A DNA stretch of 64,000 nucleotides. Origin: Ricordea florida. Its lineage: Eukaryota; Cnidaria; Anthozoa; Corallimorpharia; Ricordeidae. Each line of letters opens with the position of its first letter. The stretch's first letter is position 1. Both the position numbers and the translations under genes were made by a program. The stretch is from the NCBI GenBank assembly GCA_949710005.1, contig OX453275.1, positions 4,758,473 to 4,822,472 on the forward strand, written 5' to 3'. Positions 63,214 to 64,000 of the stretch are shown in pieces. The notes below the pieces were generated by a model. That model made no database searches. It had not been told where the DNA came from and saw nothing but the letters and a program-made list of their open reading frames with translations.

Positions 63214-64000
63214 ATGGAGACCCCTTGGGAGTGAAAGGGTTAAATAACACACTTAATGACTTACTTGTGTTCAATACACCAGGTGGTGTTTAAGGAAGCC
63301 TTGCAATCCCTCTGCATCTGATTTACCGCTCCAGATAAACGGCAAAGATTGCATTTACTCATTTGTTTATCTGCAGTAATTTGATTTACATTCTTTGTTG
63401 TGGTTTAGGACTATCACATAATTTACTGTTAACAAGAATGCTGATTCAATGTAAACCGCATGATCATTGCATGCAATAATTTCCGTGTTTTAATAAAATA
63501 AATCAGTCTTGCATTAATCTTCCTCTTGAGTCATTCTTGGTCATCACATTATCCATCTATTTAATATTTTTACTCTTAAAAAATGAAAACTAAACAAAAA
63601 TTTCCATGGGAGTTTTGTTGCAAATGATGTGAACACCAAGTTGAACACAAAATTCCAGATCATTGCTTCCGCATCGAAAAAACAGGCCACTACAGGGCTG
63701 TCACTAGTTTTTCAAGTAATGTTTTGGTTTTGTATCAATTTTGTATAAATTTTTCAACTAATGTTTTGCTTTTGTATCAAAGAAGCCGGGGCGCAGACTT
63801 GCAGTAGCTGGGGGAAATCCCTGGCCCCCAGCCCTTAGTGACAGTCCTACCACTGGCAAAAAAGAACCAGGAAAATAATTAAACACAACATACTGTATAC
63901 TGTATGTGGAACACCAACAAACATATAAAACAACTTCACCTAGAAGTAATATTGCCAGAAACTGGTGGGCCATCTCCCTCTCTTGATGCATCCTTAGATC
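35049..64000 (-). CDS. BTAF1: BTAF1/Mot1, TBP-removing Snf2 ATPase (5' end off window)
   Basis: Thirty-seven exons placed, transcript order: 63940-64000+, 62859-62994, 62083-62151, 61618-61707, 61368-61466, 60507-60683, 60007-60147, 59201-59458, 58720-58842, 58110-58265, 57647-57801, 56968-57136, 56728-56838, 56270-56328, 55716-55833, 54521-54823, 53676-53795, 52869-52982, 50666-50772, 50157-50358, 49003-49151, 48350-48502, 47766-47826, 47110-47186, 45937-46088, 45220-45297, 44630-44693, 44164-44229, 43359-43500, 41639-41769, 41194-41313, 39531-39679, 39132-39281, 38607-38684, 37418-37547, 36398-36489, 35049-35310 (stop 35049-35051). A short exon between 52869 and 50772 is still missing (phase gap). 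HEAT repeats ([32 protein letters not shown]) precede helicase motifs [45 protein letters not shown] and [14 protein letters not shown]1 uses ATP to strip TBP from promoters. Human residues before about 230 lie outside the window. Confidence 0.96.
35528..35755. mobile_element. ~228-bp MITE, CTG-flanked (copy 1)
   Basis: The left end AGCCGGGTTGTTCGAAGCAG and right end CCTTCGAACAACCGGCCC are inverted, and CTG flanks both sides. A second copy at 38130-38365 has the same orientation and is also flanked by CTG, supporting a 3-bp target duplication. Confidence 0.8.
36694..36969. mobile_element. Element nested in the third ATGATCC MITE
   Basis: The ends GGCGTAGCTAGGATC and CCCTAACTACGCC are inverted, with G-rich (GGGGGGGTCAC) and C-rich (ACCACCCCCCC) subterminal tracts that could pair. 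Removal rejoins the surrounding MITE. Confidence 0.75.
37811..37935. repeat. G-rich minisatellite, three ~43-44 bp units
   Basis: Three units of CCCAACAATG(C/T)TTGAG followed by GGGTGGGGAGGGAAGGGG, in a BTAF1 intron. The four or more G-runs per unit could form G-quadruplexes on the plus strand, which is the template strand for BTAF1. Confidence 0.85.
37985..38605 (-). repeat. Two tRNA-derived SINE copies, one split by a MITE
   Basis: Two body segments sharing GCAGTTATGTAAG and ATAGTCAGTTGCCAAG occur at about 38005 and 38508, each next to a tRNA-like head. The first head (38075-38130, minus strand, B box GGGTTCGAATGCC) runs into CCAACTG, is interrupted by the CTG-flanked MITE 38130-38365 and resumes CTGAGCTATCAAG. 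The second head abuts the BTAF1 exon donor at 38606. Confidence 0.75.
38130..38365. mobile_element. ~236-bp MITE, CTG-flanked (copy 2, inside SINE)
   Basis: Same family and orientation as 35528-35755. CTG at 38127-38129 and 38366-38368 marks the target duplication. Inserted in a SINE head, so it is younger than that SINE. Confidence 0.85.
39722..40098 (-). mobile_element. Second copy of the GTTTCTATCGAG palindromic element
   Basis: Reverse-orientation copy of 30620-30995, about 90% identical by eye, in the BTAF1 intron upstream of exon 39531-39679. Ends include TCCTAAGAAA and GTACATGTTTTCTATTTCTT. Confidence 0.8.
40080..40330 (+). repeat. Dispersed repeat shared with 45365-45740
   Basis: It shares TGAGGTGARTCCTGARTTCTGATTGG, GCCCGCTTTGTCCCGCGAAAC-like and TGACCAAGCTTRTTCGGTCAA segments with 45415-45640. 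The second copy also has the inverted TTGACCGAACAAGCTTGGTCA at its right end. Function unknown. Confidence 0.7.
40323..40552. repeat. 30-bp minisatellite, about 7-8 units
   Basis: The unit CTGACTGGTTTAACCAGTTA plus GTTCTGAGAG has an internal palindrome ACTGGTTTAACCAGT. The array directly follows a dispersed repeat, and outer units are more diverged than central ones. Confidence 0.9.
42112..42215 (-). repeat. Hammerhead-like dispersed repeat, BTAF1 intron
   Basis: The minus strand reads CCGACGA, a GGGC/GCTC hairpin with loop TAAC, then GAAACGTC and AGC. It then runs into the block ACCTTACGGTGGTATAACTT also present at 49465 and 62395/62510. One core position (U4) is changed to C, so a ribozyme here would be damaged. 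Confidence 0.5.
42336..42352. repeat. Run of 17 G residues
   Basis: An uninterrupted G tract preceded by more G-rich sequence (42321-42335) in a BTAF1 intron. It is a likely G-quadruplex former and replication or sequencing trouble spot, so its length is unreliable. Confidence 0.9.
42465..43340. repeat. 106-bp satellite array, about 8 copies, in BTAF1
   Basis: The unit starts at 42465, 42571, 42677, 42783, 42889, 42995, 43101, 43207 and 43313 (partial), with a strict 106-bp period. It contains GGTCACACTGCATGGTTTGA and a palindrome ACAGTACAGTACTGT. The array ends about 17 bp from the donor of exon 43359-43500. Minus-strand ORFs through it are frame-rotating artefacts (106 is not a multiple of 3). 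Related units lie at 3830-4025. Confidence 0.95.
43575..43645 (-). repeat. Single relative of the 82-bp satellite monomer
   Basis: On the minus strand it reads CCCTGAAGGAGACACC, a spacer, GAGTGTTGAAACGTTGGGTC and TGTGAATTG. This matches the order of blocks in the NPLOC4 satellite (CTGAAGAAGACACT, AGTGTCAAAACATTGAGTC, TGTGAAT). It keeps GAAAC where the satellite has lost the G, so it may be closer to the founder. Confidence 0.65.
45365..45740 (+). repeat. Second copy of the dispersed repeat at 40080
   Basis: It holds two partial heads (GCAAGCGGGTAAGATGAGGTG and GCGAGCGGACAATATGAGGTG) and an inverted pair GACCAAGCTTATTCGGTCAA / TTGACCGAACAAGCTTGGTC. It lies in the BTAF1 intron between exons 45937 and 45297. 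Confidence 0.7.
46595..46937 (+). repeat. tRNA-headed SINE with short repeated tail
   Basis: The A-box-like CAATAGCTCAGTGGGAGAGC at 46604 begins the element, and the body ends in the tandem tail TTGAACTTGAACTTGA at about 46914-46930 after TAAAATAAA. No B box is clear. Located in the BTAF1 intron upstream of exon 45937-46088. Confidence 0.6.
47250..47540. repeat. GATCGTCCGG repeat with internal tandem duplication
   Basis: The start matches the repeat at 13420 (GATCGTCCGG, CTGAGCGGAAGTCATC). A ~120-bp segment (GGCGGAAGTCATCAA...CAAGCCATGATGCTATT) is present twice. The hammerhead core is decayed here (CGTTGACCAAAG in place of CGTTTCG). Confidence 0.65.
48545..48765. repeat. Degenerate ~20-bp minisatellite
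   Basis: Imperfect repeats of CCTCCCTCGCTAAGGCAGACA. Located in the BTAF1 intron between exons 49003 and 48502. The high divergence indicates an old array. Confidence 0.75.
49450..49745. repeat. 13-bp minisatellite grown from a hammerhead-like repeat
   Basis: About 18 units of TTCCTCCATCAGA at 49515-49745 follow the dispersed block TTATACCATCGTAAGACTG and GTGCTGACGTTTCG. The complement of the first unit gives CTGATGA, a hexamer box of the hammerhead core, followed by GGGCTATTAC and GAAACGTC. The plus-strand ORF ([13 protein letters not shown] repeated) exists only because three units make 39 bp. Confidence 0.85.
50860..50950 (+). repeat. tRNA-like SINE head
   Basis: GTAGTGTAGTGGTTAGCGTG resembles an A box of a Glu/Asp-type tRNA and GCAGTTCCAGCTC a weak B box, with the sequence continuing into CCCATCCAGGGAGG. 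Stems do not close, so it is not a tRNA gene. In a BTAF1 intron. Confidence 0.5.
51430..51900. repeat. Two related hairpin elements in BTAF1 intron
   Basis: Both start GAGGATATTACA (51453 and 51769) and fold back: GATGCGAAATTT with AAATTTCGTATC in the first, AGATATGAATTTTAT with ATAAAATTCATATCT in the second. They are MITE-like and non-coding. The rest of this 2-kb intron shows nothing recognisable, though one short BTAF1 exon must be hidden here. Confidence 0.65.
52020..52128. mobile_element. 87-bp near-perfect hairpin with 11-bp direct flanks
   Basis: The core 52031-52117 (GCCTGCGAGAGCAGAC ... GTCTGCTCTCGCAGGC, centre GAGTTTCACTCGGCGAGTG) is almost completely self-complementary. TCCCGGAAGTA occurs at 52020-52030 and 52118-52128 as a direct flank, a convincing target duplication. 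It is one of the smallest elements here. Confidence 0.9.
53405..53660. repeat. GTGA/GTGGGTGA minisatellite
   Basis: A run of GTGAGTGAGTG/GTGGGTGAGTGA words of variable length next to BTAF1 exon 53676-53795, ending about 15 bp from its donor. Serine/threonine/leucine/histidine ORFs on the minus strand (SLTHSLTH) are artefacts of the repeat. Confidence 0.95.
62365..62556. mobile_element. ~190-bp palindromic element, BTAF1 intron
   Basis: The left arm GGGATTATCAAACAAGTTGATAAAGTAAATTATACCACCATAAGG-type sequence and its inverse at 62500-62556 enclose AGCCCTTCGTC / GACAAAGGGCT. It shares the TTATACCACC block with 42150 and 49475, so those are single arms of the same family. Confidence 0.85.
63028..63243. 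mobile_element. Two tandem 102-bp TTAA-flanked MITEs
   Basis: 63028-63129 and 63142-63243 are almost identical. Each starts TTAACCCTTTCACTCCCAAG and ends CTTGGGAGTGAAAGGGTTAA, with a 12-bp gap. TTAA target sites fit the piggyBac superfamily. They lie just upstream (in transcript order) of BTAF1 exon 62859-62994. Confidence 0.9.

Overview
This is animal genomic DNA, most likely from an anthozoan cnidarian and probably a stony coral. Genes are split into many short exons with GT-AG introns. The protein matches are animal (NPLOC4, BIRC5/survivin, BTAF1), and there is a lipoxygenase of the kind corals carry. Introns and spacers are packed with short inverted-repeat elements, tRNA-derived SINEs and small satellites. 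The species was inferred from content, not from a database search.

Layout: (1) 1-999 is a foldback element with arms of about 255 bp. (2) 2046-7940, plus strand, is a lipoxygenase without a PLAT domain in the window; a possible secretion-signal exon lies at 1468-1527. (3) 8041-14362 has no gene, only transposon debris, including a LINE fragment split by a 716-bp foldback element with an intact 7-bp target duplication. (4) 14363-17216, minus strand, is a complete four-exon survivin (BIRC5) gene. (5) A 201-bp spacer separates its start codon from that of NPLOC4 (17418-33384, plus strand, 17 exons, 607 aa), so the pair is head-to-head. Intron 9 of NPLOC4 holds nested transposons and a 29-copy 82-bp satellite. 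(6) 33385-35048 is a convergent 3' spacer. (7) 35049 to the right edge, minus strand, is BTAF1 (Mot1), with 37 exons placed; its N-terminus lies beyond the window.

Function: BTAF1 is the Snf2-family ATPase that removes TBP from DNA. NPLOC4 is the ubiquitin-binding cofactor of p97/VCP. Survivin is the BIR protein of the chromosomal passenger complex. The lipoxygenase oxygenates polyunsaturated fatty acids; its Gly at the Coffa position predicts R stereochemistry, and its last residue is Ser rather than the usual Ile. There is no operon-like logic; the closest functional coupling is the shared BIRC5/NPLOC4 promoter.

Most interesting: recurring repeats with a hammerhead-ribozyme-like signature (CUGANGA, hairpin, GAAAC, GUC) at 13.5, 42.2, 43.6 and 49.5 kb, with a decayed relative forming the 82-bp satellite; four GC-AG introns proven by reading frame; a 106-bp satellite ending about 17 bp from a BTAF1 splice donor; and several cleanly datable nested insertions.
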